The position numbers and the translations under genes are program-made. From positions 1,054,001 to 1,118,000 of the forward strand of contig NZ_SGWV01000007.1 of assembly GCF_004216565.1 (NCBI RefSeq): 64,000 nucleotides of DNA, read 5' to 3'. Origin of the DNA: Sphaerotilus mobilis (lineage in GTDB: Bacteria; Pseudomonadota; Gammaproteobacteria; Burkholderiales; Burkholderiaceae_C). A model generated the notes under the pieces. That model was not told the DNA's origin. It ran no database searches and saw only the letters and a program-made list of their open reading frames with translations. Positions 17,894-26,077 of this stretch are shown here, one piece after another; the stretch's first letter is position 1; the number at the start of each line of letters is the position of its first letter.

Positions 17894-19471
17894 TCACCGT
17901 GCCGGGCGACCGGCCTGCAGACGTTGCCAAAGGTCATCCATGCGCAGGGACACGTCGCGGTCCATCTCGATGGTCCTGCCCCATTCGCGGTGGGTCTCGC
18001 CGGGCCACTTGTTGGTGGCGTCCAGGCCCATCTTGCCGCCCAGGCCGGAGACCGGCGAGGCGAAGTCGAGGTAGTCGATGGGGGTGTGTTCGACCAACGT
18101 GGTGTCGCGCACCGGGTCCATGCGGGTGGTGATGGCCCAGATCACCTCCTGCCAGGACCGCACGTCGACGTCGTCGTCGACCACGACGATGAACTTGGTG
18201 TACATGAACTGGCGCAGGAAGCTCCACAGCCCGAACATCAGCCGCTTGGCGTGGCCGGGGTAGCTCTTGCGGATGCTGATGACGGCCATGCGGTAGCTGC
18301 AGCCCTCGGGCGGCAGGTAGAAGTCGACGATCTCCGGAAACTGCTTCTGCAGGATCGGCACGAAGACCTCGTTGAGCGCCACGCCCAGCACCGCCGGCTC
18401 GTCGGGCGGCTTGCCGGTGTAGGTCGAGTGGTAGATGGCGTGCTCGCGCATCGTCAGGCGGTCGACGCGGAAGACGGGGAACCAGTCCTGCTCGTTGTAG
18501 TAGCCGGTGTGGTCGCCGTAGGGGCCTTCGAGGGCATGCAGGTAGCCGCCACGCTCGGCCAGCGGCACGCCCGCGTCGCTGAGGCCGGTCCAGCCCGGCT
18601 CGGCACACGGGATGTGGCCTTCGAGGACCATCTCGGCGGTCGCCGGCACCTGCAGCTTGAGATCGCCTTCACCGACCGAGGACGCCGCCAGTTCGGTCCG
18701 CGCGCCGCGCAGCAGGCCGGCAAACTGGTACTCGGACAGGCTGTCGGGCACGGGGGTGACGGCGCCCAGCGTGGTCGCCGGATCGGCCCCCAGCGCCACC
18801 GCGATCGGGAAGGGACGGCCCGGGTTGGCACGGGCGAAGTCGCGGAAGTCCAGCGCGCCGCCACGGTGGGCCAGCCAGCGCATGATCACCTCGCGCCGCC
18901 CGATCACCTGCTGGCGGTAGATGCCGAGGTTCTGGCGCAGCCGCGGGCGAGGCACCGACTGCGGCCCGCGCGTGATCACCAGCCCCCAGGTGATCAGCGG
19001 CGCGACGTCGCCGGGCCAGCAGTGCTGGACCGGGAGATCGCCCAGGTCGACGTCATCGCCTTCGACGACGACCTGCTGGCAGACCGGGTTGCGCACCAGC
19101 GCGGGCTTCATGTCCCAGACCGTCTTGGCCATCTGGAGCAGTCGGCCGGCGTCCTTCAGGCCACGCGGCGGCTCGGGCTCCTTCAGGCTGGCCAGCAAAT
19201 GGCCGATATCCCTGAGTGAAGCGACGTCATCGGCCCCCATGCCGAGCGCCACCCGCTCGGGCGTGCCGAACAGGTTGGTCAGCACAGGGGTCTGAAAGCG
19301 TTTGTGACCCTTACATGGCGTTCGAAACAGCAGGGCCGGTCCGCCGGCACGCAAGACCTGGTCCGACAAGGCCGTCATTTCCAGGTGCGTCGAGACGGAA
19401 TCCGTCACTTCGAGCAGTTTTTCACGCTTTTTGAGCAGGTCGAGAAAGCCGCGCAGGTCTGGGTACTTCAT
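17894..19471 (-). CDS. ubiD: UbiD-family 3-octaprenyl-4-hydroxybenzoate decarboxylase
   Basis: A 525-residue decarboxylase of the UbiD family, which needs prenylated FMN made by UbiX (not in the window). It removes the carboxyl group of polyprenyl-4-hydroxybenzoate in ubiquinone synthesis. Landmarks are the N-terminal [58 protein letters not shown] and the C-terminal [16 protein letters not shown]. Length and motifs match the ubiquinone enzyme rather than aromatic-acid degradation relatives. ATG 19471 is preferred; the GTG codon just before it is an alternative. Confidence 0.95.
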   Translation of the reverse strand: MKYPDLRGFLDLLKKREKLLEVTDSVSTHLEMTALSDQVLRAGGPALLFRTPCKGHKRFQTPVLTNLFGTPERVALGMGADDVASLRDIGHLLASLKEPEPPRGLKDAGRLLQMAKTVWDMKPALVRNPVCQQVVVEGDDVDLGDLPVQHCWPGDVAPLITWGLVITRGPQSVPRPRLRQNLGIYRQQVIGRREVIMRWLAHRGGALDFRDFARANPGRPFPIAVALGADPATTLGAVTPVPDSLSEYQFAGLLRGARTELAASSVGEGDLKLQVPATAEMVLEGHIPCAEPGWTGLSDAGVPLAERGGYLHALEGPYGDHTGYYNEQDWFPVFRVDRLTMREHAIYHSTYTGKPPDEPAVLGVALNEVFVPILQKQFPEIVDFYLPPEGCSYRMAVISIRKSYPGHAKRLMFGLWSFLRQFMYTKFIVVVDDDVDVRSWQEVIWAITTRMDPVRDTTLVEHTPIDYLDFASPVSGLGGKMGLDATNKWPGETHREWGRTIEMDRDVSLRMDDLWQRLQAGRPAR

Positions 19472-19504
19472 CACATTTCGGGATAAGAGAGCAAGCTCTC
19501 ATAG

Positions 19505-19534
19505 TTGACCGGTTATTTGGACGGTGCATAGAAT
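19505..19534 (+). promoter_or_regulatory. Sigma70-type promoter upstream of the lytic transglycosylase
   Basis: -35 TTGACC (19505-19510), 18-base spacer, -10 TAGAAT (19529-19534), giving a leader of roughly 190 bases before the transglycosylase ATG. Confidence 0.7.
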
Positions 19535-19729
19535 CCGCCCCGATCCACCGGCTTCGGGTTTGTACCAATCCATCAACCCGAGCCATTCGACCCCTCCGCA
19601 GCTGAGCCTTGTGCGCATCGCCGGCTCAGCCACAGCAGTCCGAAGCGGCGGGATTATCGAGGTGTCAGCCCGGCCAGCCCTTCGGCCGTGAGTCGCTGAA
19701 CACCTCGCCTGAGAAGTGAAAGGAGTGTC

Positions 19730-20695
19730 ATGTCCACATTCCAATCCTGGGCACAGGTGCGCGACGCCTTCCTGGCATCGACGCGTGTTTTTCTGGCCGA
19801 TCTGGGCCACGGCTTGCTCGCCGTGGGTCACAACAGCCTGGCCGTGCTCGGTCTGGCGGTGCTCAGCGCGGCCTTTGTGGTCGGCGGTCGTGCCGATGTC
19901 CGCGGCACCCTTGAAGCGCAGGCGCTCGACTGGCTGCTGCAACGCCAGGAGTCCCGCACGACCGATGCGGGCGACCTGTTCGACCAGGGTGACCTGTCGG
20001 CGGTCGACCGCGCCACGGCGGTCGACCCATCCGAGCTGAGCCGTCAGCAGGCGGTGGTCGCGCAATGGCTGTCGCGCCGCTATCGGGTCGCCCCGGAACC
20101 GGTGGCGCGGCTGGTGCAGGAATCCTGGAGCCTGGGACGGCGCGTGGGCGTCGACCCGACGCTGATCCTGGCCATCGTCGCGATCGAGTCCAGCTTCAAC
20201 CCCTTCGCGCAGAGTTCGGTGGGCGCTCAGGGCCTGATGCAGGTGATGACCCGCGTCCATGACGACAAGTACGAGGCCTTCGGCGGCAACCACGCTGCAT
20301 TCGACCCGCTGACCAACCTGCGCGTGGGCGTGCAGGTGCTCAAGGACTGCATCGCCACGGCCGGCTCGATCGAAGGGGGCTTGCGTCACTACGTCGGCGC
20401 CGCCAACCTGACCGATGACGGCGGTTATGCCTTCAAGGTGATGTCCGAACAGGGCTTCATGACGCAGCTGCTGCAAGGCCGCTCGGTGCCGCCAACGGCT
20501 CGCCTGCCGGTGCCGCCGGTGGCGACCGCCCAGAACGGCGTGACGGTCGACGCGGCCGCGCCCACCTCGCCCACCGCCGACGTCCGCGTCCCGGCCGGCA
20601 AGGCCGCCGTCAAACCGGCTGCGCCGAGCAAGCCGGCCAAGCCCGCCAAGATCGCCGGCCACGACGCCGCCACGAAGCTGGCCCTGGCCCAGTGA
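19730..20695 (+). CDS. Membrane-anchored SLT-family lytic transglycosylase
   Basis: A 321-residue protein with a clear ribosome site (AGGAG, 19721-19725). Residues about 35-55 (LAVLGLAVLSAAFVVGG) form one N-terminal anchor, and residues about 140-245 form an SLT lysozyme-like domain: ILAIVAIESSFNPFAQSSVG contains the catalytic Glu (AIES), followed by AQGLMQVM and NLRVGVQVLKDC. Such enzymes cleave peptidoglycan to 1,6-anhydromuropeptides. The last 70 residues are Ala/Pro/Lys-rich and probably disordered. A 12-bp hairpin follows the stop. Confidence 0.9.
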   Translation: MSTFQSWAQVRDAFLASTRVFLADLGHGLLAVGHNSLAVLGLAVLSAAFVVGGRADVRGTLEAQALDWLLQRQESRTTDAGDLFDQGDLSAVDRATAVDPSELSRQQAVVAQWLSRRYRVAPEPVARLVQESWSLGRRVGVDPTLILAIVAIESSFNPFAQSSVGAQGLMQVMTRVHDDKYEAFGGNHAAFDPLTNLRVGVQVLKDCIATAGSIEGGLRHYVGAANLTDDGGYAFKVMSEQGFMTQLLQGRSVPPTARLPVPPVATAQNGVTVDAAAPTSPTADVRVPAGKAAVKPAAPSKPAKPAKIAGHDAATKLALAQ

Positions 20696-20703
20696 CCACA
20701 CCC

Positions 20704-20732
20704 GCGCCGGACGCGCAGCTCGCGTCCGGCGC
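20704..20732 (+). terminator. Hairpin after the lytic transglycosylase
   Basis: A perfect 12-bp stem, GCGCCGGACGCG/CGCGTCCGGCGC, with loop CAGCT, starts eight bases past the stop. No T-tract follows, so termination would be imperfect or need Rho. It separates this gene from the glyA leader. Confidence 0.6.
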
Positions 20733-20782
20733 GCGGCGCCCGCCCAGGGCCCGTGCAGGGTCGGGAAAACGCCTCCTTCCGC

Positions 20783-20788
20783 TACACT
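20783..20788 (+). promoter_or_regulatory. -10 box TACACT for the glyA leader
   Basis: TACACT lies seven bases before the first paired base of the riboswitch P1 stem, so transcription would start at about 20795, at the aptamer edge. No strong -35 is evident. Confidence 0.5.
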
Positions 20789-20795
20789 CCGCCCG

Positions 20796-20914
20796 CCACG
20801 CAACTGGCGTTCAAGGGCCGCGCAACGCGGTTCGAGGTGGGTCACCACCAGGGAGCGTGGACCGCAGCGACTCAAGCTCTTGAGACCTGCCGGTTTCCGC
20901 CGTGCGCCTGGGCA
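20796..20914 (+). promoter_or_regulatory. ZTP (pfl motif) riboswitch aptamer upstream of glyA
   Basis: The ZTP-sensing aptamer is seen in order: P1 left arm CCACGC (20796-20801), conserved AACTGGCG (20802-20809), a variable stem CCGCG/CGCGG, GAGGTGGGTCACCACC with stem GGTGG/CCACC (20836-20849), GGGA then P1 right arm GCGTGG (20855-20860), a variable linker, and the 3' subdomain CCGCCGTGCGCCTGGGCA (20897-20914). Known ZTP riboswitches raise expression of one-carbon and purine genes when ZTP/ZMP signals folate shortage, and glyA is an established target. The class assignment is from remembered consensus, not a covariance search. Confidence 0.88.
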
Positions 20915-20941
20915 ACCTCCACCACGTCAGCTCCGTCGACA

Positions 20942-20971
20942 CCGATGCACCGCCATCGGTCGAGCCGATGG
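20942..20971 (+). promoter_or_regulatory. Two mutually exclusive hairpins downstream of the aptamer
   Basis: CCATCGG (20953-20959) can pair backward through CATCGG with CCGATG (20942-20947) or forward with CCGATGG (20965-20971, loop TCGAG). Sharing one arm makes the hairpins alternatives, as in a switching expression platform. No T-tract follows; the glyA start is 50 bases further on. Confidence 0.5.
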
Positions 20972-21021
20972 ACGTTGCCGCCGGTCGAGGGCCTGCAACC
21001 CTAGACATCGGACCGCCCCAC

Positions 21022-22272
21022 ATGTTTGACCGCGCCACCCACACCCTGGCCGCCATCGATCCTGAACTCACCGCCGCGATGGACGCCGAAGTCGTCCGGC
21101 AGGAAGAGCACATCGAGCTGATCGCCTCCGAGAACTACACCTCGCCGGCCGTGATGGCTGCGCAGGGTTCGCAGCTGACCAACAAGTACGCCGAGGGCTA
21201 TCCCGGTCGCCGCTACTACGGTGGCTGCGAACATGTCGACGTGGTCGAGCAGCTCGCGATCGACCGCGCCAAGAAGCTGTTCGGTGCCGACCACGCCAAC
21301 GTCCAGCCCAACTCCGGCTCGCAGGCCAACCAGGCCGTGTTCTTCGGCCTGCTGCAGCCCGGCGACACCATCATGGGCCTGAGCCTGGCCGAAGGCGGAC
21401 ACCTGACCCACGGCATGCCGCTGAACATGTCGGGCAAGTGGTTCAAGGTCGTCAGCTACGGCCTGAACGCCCAGGAAGACATCGACTACGACGCGATGGA
21501 GCGTCTGGCCCACGAGCACAAGCCCAAGCTCATCATCGCCGGCGCATCGGCCTTCGCGCTGCGCATCGACTTCGAGCGCTTTGCTGCCGTGGCCAAGGCC
21601 GTCGGGGCGTACTTCATGGTCGACATGGCCCACTACGCCGGCCTGATCGCTGCGGGCGTCTACCCCAACCCGGTGCCGCACGCCGATGTCGTCACGACCA
21701 CCACCCACAAGACCCTGCGCGGTCCGCGCGGTGGCCTGATCCTGATGCGCGGCGACGAGATCGCCAAGAAGATCAACAGCGCGATCTTCCCGGGCATCCA
21801 GGGCGGACCGCTCATGCACGTCATCGCCGGCAAGGCAGTGGCCTTCCAGGAAGCCCTGCAGCCGGAGTTCAAGGTCTACCAGGAACAGGTCGTCAAGAAC
21901 GCCGCCGTGATGGCCGAGACGCTGACCCAGCGCGGCTTGCGCATCGTCTCGGGCCGTACCGAGAGCCATGTGATGCTGGTCGATCTGCGTCCGAAGGGTC
22001 TGACTGGCAAGGAAGCCGAGGCGCTGCTGGGCCGCGCCCACATGACCTGCAACAAGAACGGCATCCCCAACGACCCGCAAAAGCCGATGGTCACCAGCGG
22101 CATCCGCCTCGGCTCGCCGGCCATGACCACCCGCGGCTTCAAGGAAGACCAGGCCCGCCAGGTCGCCAACCTGATCGCCGACGTGCTGGAAGCGCCGAAC
22201 GACGCGGCCGTCATTGAGCGCGTCAAGGGCGAGGTCGCGCAGCTGACGCGCGATTTCCCGGTCTACAAGTGA
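21022..22272 (+). CDS. glyA: Serine hydroxymethyltransferase
   Basis: A 416-residue PLP enzyme interconverting serine plus tetrahydrofolate with glycine plus 5,10-methylene-THF, the main entry of one-carbon units. The PLP lysine is K230 in [28 protein letters not shown] and [18 protein letters not shown] are canonical. The frame is open upstream to a GTG at 20902 inside the riboswitch, but [16 protein letters not shown] is the normal N-terminus, so ATG 21022 is used. Control by the upstream ZTP riboswitch is expected. nrdR follows after 36 bases. Confidence 0.98.
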   Translation: MFDRATHTLAAIDPELTAAMDAEVVRQEEHIELIASENYTSPAVMAAQGSQLTNKYAEGYPGRRYYGGCEHVDVVEQLAIDRAKKLFGADHANVQPNSGSQANQAVFFGLLQPGDTIMGLSLAEGGHLTHGMPLNMSGKWFKVVSYGLNAQEDIDYDAMERLAHEHKPKLIIAGASAFALRIDFERFAAVAKAVGAYFMVDMAHYAGLIAAGVYPNPVPHADVVTTTTHKTLRGPRGGLILMRGDEIAKKINSAIFPGIQGGPLMHVIAGKAVAFQEALQPEFKVYQEQVVKNAAVMAETLTQRGLRIVSGRTESHVMLVDLRPKGLTGKEAEALLGRAHMTCNKNGIPNDPQKPMVTSGIRLGSPAMTTRGFKEDQARQVANLIADVLEAPNDAAVIERVKGEVAQLTRDFPVYK

Positions 22273-22308
22273 TGCCCCAGGCACGGCAGCGGCGCGAGTA
22301 GTTCCAGC

Positions 22309-22752
22309 ATGCGTTGCCCCTACTGCGCCCACGAGGAAACCACCGTCGTCGAGACCCGCGAGTCCGACGAAGGTGACGCCGTGCGGCGACGCCGCCGCTG
22401 CAGTGCCTGCGACAAGCGTTTCACGACCTACGAACGCGCCGAACTCGCGATGCCGGCCGTCGCCAAGAAGAATGGCGACCGACGCGAGTTCGACCGAGAG
22501 AAGCTGCGCGCGTCGATGAGCCTGGCGCTGCGCAAGCGCAACGTGAGCGTCGACCTGATCGATGCGGCGATCTCGCGCATCGAGGAGAAGCTGTTCACCA
22601 GCGGCTCCAGCGAGGTCACCACCGCGCGCATCGGCGAGCTGGTGATGCGCGAGCTCAAGCGCCTGGACAAGGTGGCCTACGTGCGCTTCGCCTCGGTCTA
22701 CCGCGAGTTCGAGGACATCGACGCGTTCAGTAAGCTGATCAAGGAAATCTGA
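22309..22752 (+). CDS. nrdR: Transcriptional repressor NrdR
   Basis: A 147-residue repressor of ribonucleotide reductase genes. The zinc ribbon has C3, C6, C31 and C34 (MRCPYC and [12 protein letters not shown]), and the ATP-cone domain follows ([16 protein letters not shown], then [15 protein letters not shown]). It binds NrdR boxes upstream of nrd operons depending on bound ATP/dATP. It sits directly after glyA, an arrangement frequent in proteobacteria, so it probably shares the glyA transcript and thus its riboswitch control. A strong hairpin follows the stop. Confidence 0.97.
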   Translation: MRCPYCAHEETTVVETRESDEGDAVRRRRRCSACDKRFTTYERAELAMPAVAKKNGDRREFDREKLRASMSLALRKRNVSVDLIDAAISRIEEKLFTSGSSEVTTARIGELVMRELKRLDKVAYVRFASVYREFEDIDAFSKLIKEI

Positions 22753-22756
22753 TCCC

Positions 22757-22788
22757 CCGGACGCCCCTCCGACGGGGGGGACGTCCGG
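22757..22788 (+). terminator. Hairpin after nrdR
   Basis: Outer arms CCGGACG/CGTCCGG and inner arms CCCC/GGGG begin five bases after the nrdR stop. No T-tract follows, but the position and strength suit a terminator separating glyA-nrdR from the pilin genes. Confidence 0.55.
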
Positions 22789-22872
22789 TGTGCCCTCCCC
22801 CGCGCAGGGGACACAGGTTCGCTGCAGGCAGACAGAGACTGGCCCGGTTCTCCACCGAGCGCCCAGCCTGCC

Positions 22873-23466
22873 ATGTCCGCCCTGCCCTGTTTTCGACACC
22901 CGACCTGCCCGCCCGGCCTGTCGCCACGAAACGGCCACACGCTGCTGGAGGCGCTGGTCGTGCTGGTGCTGATCGGCGTCCTGCTGTCAGCCGTGTTGCC
23001 CGGTTGGACCGAATACCTGGCGCGTCGTCGGGTCGAGGCCGCTTCCTCGCAGTTGCAAGCCGACCTGGCCGAGCTGCGCCACACCGCCGTGGCCCGCGAC
23101 ACCGGCCTGCGCATGACCTTCCGCCACAGCGCCGAAGGCAGCTGCTATTTGATGCACAACGGCGATGCCGCCCTTTGTGATTGCCAGCCCGATGGCCAAG
23201 GCGAGCTGATCCCCCGATGCACGGACGGTGCCCACCTGCTGCTGGCGCGAGTCTGGCGGGCCGATGACCTGGTCCTGAGGGCCAACATCACCAGTCTCAG
23301 GGCCGATCCGCGCCAAGGGGGCGTCAGCCCCAGCGGCAGCATCGAGCTGCGCGCGGCCGGCCTGCAGCCGCTGCGCCATGTCGTCAACCTGCTCGGACGT
23401 GTACGGCTGTGCAGCGTGGTCAGCGATCCGACCTTGCCGGGCTGGCGCGGGCTGTCGACATGCTGA
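22873..23466 (+). CDS. GspH/FimT-type minor pseudopilin
   Basis: A 197-residue prepilin. The class III signal is NG^HTLLEALVVLVLIGVLL, with cleavage after G21, a histidine at +1 and the conserved Glu at +5 (E26), then the hydrophobic N-helix. A GspH-like C-terminal domain with five Cys follows. FimT/FimU-like minor pilins seed type IV pilus or type II pseudopilus assembly and in some species bind DNA during uptake. It is the first of five co-directional pilin genes; the next gene overlaps its end by seven bases. +1 His instead of Phe is unusual. Confidence 0.82.
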   Translation: MSALPCFRHPTCPPGLSPRNGHTLLEALVVLVLIGVLLSAVLPGWTEYLARRRVEAASSQLQADLAELRHTAVARDTGLRMTFRHSAEGSCYLMHNGDAALCDCQPDGQGELIPRCTDGAHLLLARVWRADDLVLRANITSLRADPRQGGVSPSGSIELRAAGLQPLRHVVNLLGRVRLCSVVSDPTLPGWRGLSTC

Positions 23467-23942
23467 CGCGCCGCACCCCAGCCATGTGTCCCGCACCGGT
23501 GACGGGCTGGGGCCTGGTCGAGCTGATGGTGGGTCTGGCACTGGCCGGCATCCTGTCCACCCTGGCCTGGCCGGGCTACGAGTCCCAGCTTCAGCGCCTG
23601 CGCCGGGCCGATGGCGTGGCGGCACTGGCGCGCCTGCAGCAAGCCCAGGAGCATCACCGCAGCCGTGCCGCCGTCTACGCCGCCGGGCTGGACGACGACG
23701 GCCTGGCCTTGCCATCGACCAGCGAGGCCGGCCACTACCGGCTGGCGGTCGGCACCGATGCCGCCAGCGCCGCAGCCGGCTACCGCATCGAGGCGATCGC
23801 GGTGGGTCGGCAAGCGGACGACCGGGCCTGCCGTCACCTGGCCGTTGAACTCGACCAGGGCCGGCTGCGCCGTCGGTCCGGACCGGACGGGTCATTGGCC
23901 AATGACGCCAGCGACAACCGGCGCTGCTGGGGCCGCTGGTGA
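23460..23942 (+). CDS. PilE-like minor pilin
   Basis: A 160-residue prepilin with cleavage site TG^WGLVELMVGLALAGILS (Trp at +1, Glu at +5). After the N-helix it has the PilE/ComP-like layout: A-rich helix (RRADGVAALARLQQAQEHHR), YRLAV strand region and a C-terminal pair of Cys (RACRHL and RRCWGRW) that could close the D-region loop. Start ATG 23460 overlaps the FimT-like stop. A role as minor pilin, not the major subunit, is suggested by its position inside a minor-pilin operon. Confidence 0.75.
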   Translation: MLTRRTPAMCPAPVTGWGLVELMVGLALAGILSTLAWPGYESQLQRLRRADGVAALARLQQAQEHHRSRAAVYAAGLDDDGLALPSTSEAGHYRLAVGTDAASAAAGYRIEAIAVGRQADDRACRHLAVELDQGRLRRRSGPDGSLANDASDNRRCWGRW

Positions 23943-24718
23943 CACGGCCTTCGCAGCGCCTGCGCCAAATGGCCGGGGGGCTTACGCTGGTCGAACTGCT
24001 GGTCGCACTGGCGGTCGGCCTGCTGATCGTTGGCGGTGCGGCCTCGCTGCTGCTGGCGCAGCTCGACCAGCAGCGCCAGCGCCTGGCCGATGCGCGGCTG
24101 ACGCTGGCCCTGCACGTCGTCGCCGACCTGGCCGTGCGCGAGCTGCGCCGATCCGGCCACTGGGGCCGGGCCGATGACGCCTGGCCCGCCCACGACGAAC
24201 CGGACGCCACGCGCCCCGCCAACCCGCACGCCGCCCTGCTGCCGCCCGCGCCAGCCTCCTCCGAGGCCGTCACGACCACTGCCCTGCCCGCCTGGAGCTA
24301 CGGCCGCGCCAGCACCGACCACCCCGACCTGCGTGAAGACCATGCCCGAGATCACGACGAGACCGGCGCGCTTCGTCTCAATGGTTCGACCCACGCGATC
24401 GACCTGCGCCAGTCCGGCCCCCAGTTGCTCCCCGGCAGCGGCGACAACTGGCAGGCACTGAGCGATCCGCAACGCCTGCGCCTGTCGAGCTGGCGGGTCA
24501 CGCGCCGCGACCATGTGATCGACCTGCTGGCCACCTGTCCGACGACCCGTTGCCCCAGCGGCGACCCGCAGTGTCCGCCCCAACGTGTGATCCGCCTGCT
24601 GCAACTGGATCTGGCTGGCCAAGACCCAACCGACCCGACCGAGCCGGCCAGGACCCGGCAGCTGAGCCGGCAGGTCCGCGTGCGCAACGACGAGTTGCGT
24701 GGCCATTGCCCACCCTGA
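23939..24718 (+). CDS. PilW-like minor pilin
   Basis: A 259-residue prepilin starting at GTG 23939, overlapping the previous stop (GTGA). Signal GG^LTLVELLVALAVGLLIVGG has Leu at +1 and Glu at +5. The larger C-terminal domain, of PilW length, contains HVVADLAVRELRRSGHWG, which resembles the PilW 'xxxxELRxAGY' helix, and three Cys. PilW joins PilV, PilX and PilY1 in the pilus-priming complex at the inner membrane. Confidence 0.78.
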   Translation: MTRPSQRLRQMAGGLTLVELLVALAVGLLIVGGAASLLLAQLDQQRQRLADARLTLALHVVADLAVRELRRSGHWGRADDAWPAHDEPDATRPANPHAALLPPAPASSEAVTTTALPAWSYGRASTDHPDLREDHARDHDETGALRLNGSTHAIDLRQSGPQLLPGSGDNWQALSDPQRLRLSSWRVTRRDHVIDLLATCPTTRCPSGDPQCPPQRVIRLLQLDLAGQDPTDPTEPARTRQLSRQVRVRNDELRGHCPP

Positions 24719-24736
24719 GCACACCGGACCGCCACC

Positions 24737-26077
24737 ATGCCGCACGCTGGCCCGCCTTCCGCCTGGCACGCCCATCCGACCGCCGCCTTGCCGGCGGTCC
24801 AGCGGGGGGCCGGCAGCCTGCCGGTACTGCTGTTGATCCTGCTCGGCTTATTGCTCTACTTGCTGCACAGCCATCAGGCCTTGATCGCACAGACCCGCAG
24901 CGTCGCTCGCCTGGCGCAAGGTGCAGCCGCCTTCGAGGCCGCCGAAGCCGGTCTGGCCTGGACGCTGGCCCAGCTCAACCGCCCCGGTGACCCGCAAGGC
25001 CGCGCCAGGGACCGTCTGCTGGTCTGGCCCGACCGCGATGGTGGCGCCAGCAGCGTCCTGCCCCGCCACGCCGCGGCCGCCGTGGCCTGCACGCAGGACG
25101 ACGACACGCCGGGCGGCTGGGCCTGCCACTGGTCGGTCAACGAGACCCAGGCCGCCGCCCCGCCGGAGCCTTCCGCGTCGGCCGACTCGCCCCGCTCACG
25201 GCCCGCCTGGCTGATGCAGCTGGTGCCCGGCCCCTTGGCGGAGACGCTGCCGCCGCACCGAAACACCTTGACGCTCAAGGTCACCGGCTGCAGCCATGCG
25301 ACATCGGCCTGTGGCATGGCCCGGGAAGAGTGGGCCGAAGCCGCAGTCACGCCGGACGCCCGTCGGCACCTGCGCCTGACCTTGGCCCTGCTCGGTGATC
25401 TGGTGCTCCCGCCCGACGCCGCACTTTCGGCCGGGGCCCAGGTCAGCCTGGGCCCCGGCAGCCGGGTGGTGCAAGGCGAACCTGGATCAGGTGCGATGGC
25501 GATCGAGGCGGGCGGCAACGTCAACCTGTCGCCGGACAGTCGCGTGATCACAGCGCCCGGCCGTCACCACGACGACGCCGTGCGCCACACACAGGCCGGG
25601 TTGCAGGATCCTGCCCCGCGCTGGTGGCGCCACTTTCGCGCCTCGGCCAGCCTGATGCGGCGCCTGCCCAGCCTGCGCCATGTCGCCTGCCCGGACGGGG
25701 GTTGCGGCGCGGCCGAACTGGCGCAGGCCCTGGTCGACGGCAACCGCGCGGTGTGGCTGGACGGCGCCCTGCGCCTCGACGGTGGCAGCTGGGGCGATGC
25801 CGAACGACCGCTGCTGCTGGTGGTCGACGGACCGGTGCGGTTGACGGGTGCGGTGCAGGCCGTTGGGTGGCTGCTGGCCGACGCGCTGGACTGGCGATCC
25901 GACGACCCGCCCGGTCTGCCCCGAGGTCGCTGGCAAGGCGCGATCTCGACCTGGGGCGACGCCCGCCTGATTGGCCCGGTCGATCTGGTTCACCGGCCGT
26001 CTGTCCTCGCACGAATGCGCGGCGGCGTCGGCACCTGGACCGCCTTGCCCGGCAGCTGGCGCGACCATGGTCCTTGA
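24737..26077 (+). CDS. PilX-like minor pilin
   Basis: A 446-residue protein with one N-terminal hydrophobic helix (RGAGSLPVLLLILLGLLLY, about residues 23-42) and the AAFEAAEAGLAWTLAQLN stretch typical of PilX proteins. There is no Glu at +5, as is normal for PilX and GspK-like tip pilins. It is longer than most PilX proteins (about 200 residues), with a C-terminal part rich in short beta-like segments (LSPDSRVI, LLLVVDGPVRLTGAVQAVG) suggesting an extra beta-helix-like domain. That domain reading is inference. Confidence 0.68.
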   Translation: MPHAGPPSAWHAHPTAALPAVQRGAGSLPVLLLILLGLLLYLLHSHQALIAQTRSVARLAQGAAAFEAAEAGLAWTLAQLNRPGDPQGRARDRLLVWPDRDGGASSVLPRHAAAAVACTQDDDTPGGWACHWSVNETQAAAPPEPSASADSPRSRPAWLMQLVPGPLAETLPPHRNTLTLKVTGCSHATSACGMAREEWAEAAVTPDARRHLRLTLALLGDLVLPPDAALSAGAQVSLGPGSRVVQGEPGSGAMAIEAGGNVNLSPDSRVITAPGRHHDDAVRHTQAGLQDPAPRWWRHFRASASLMRRLPSLRHVACPDGGCGAAELAQALVDGNRAVWLDGALRLDGGSWGDAERPLLLVVDGPVRLTGAVQAVGWLLADALDWRSDDPPGLPRGRWQGAISTWGDARLIGPVDLVHRPSVLARMRGGVGTWTALPGSWRDHGP

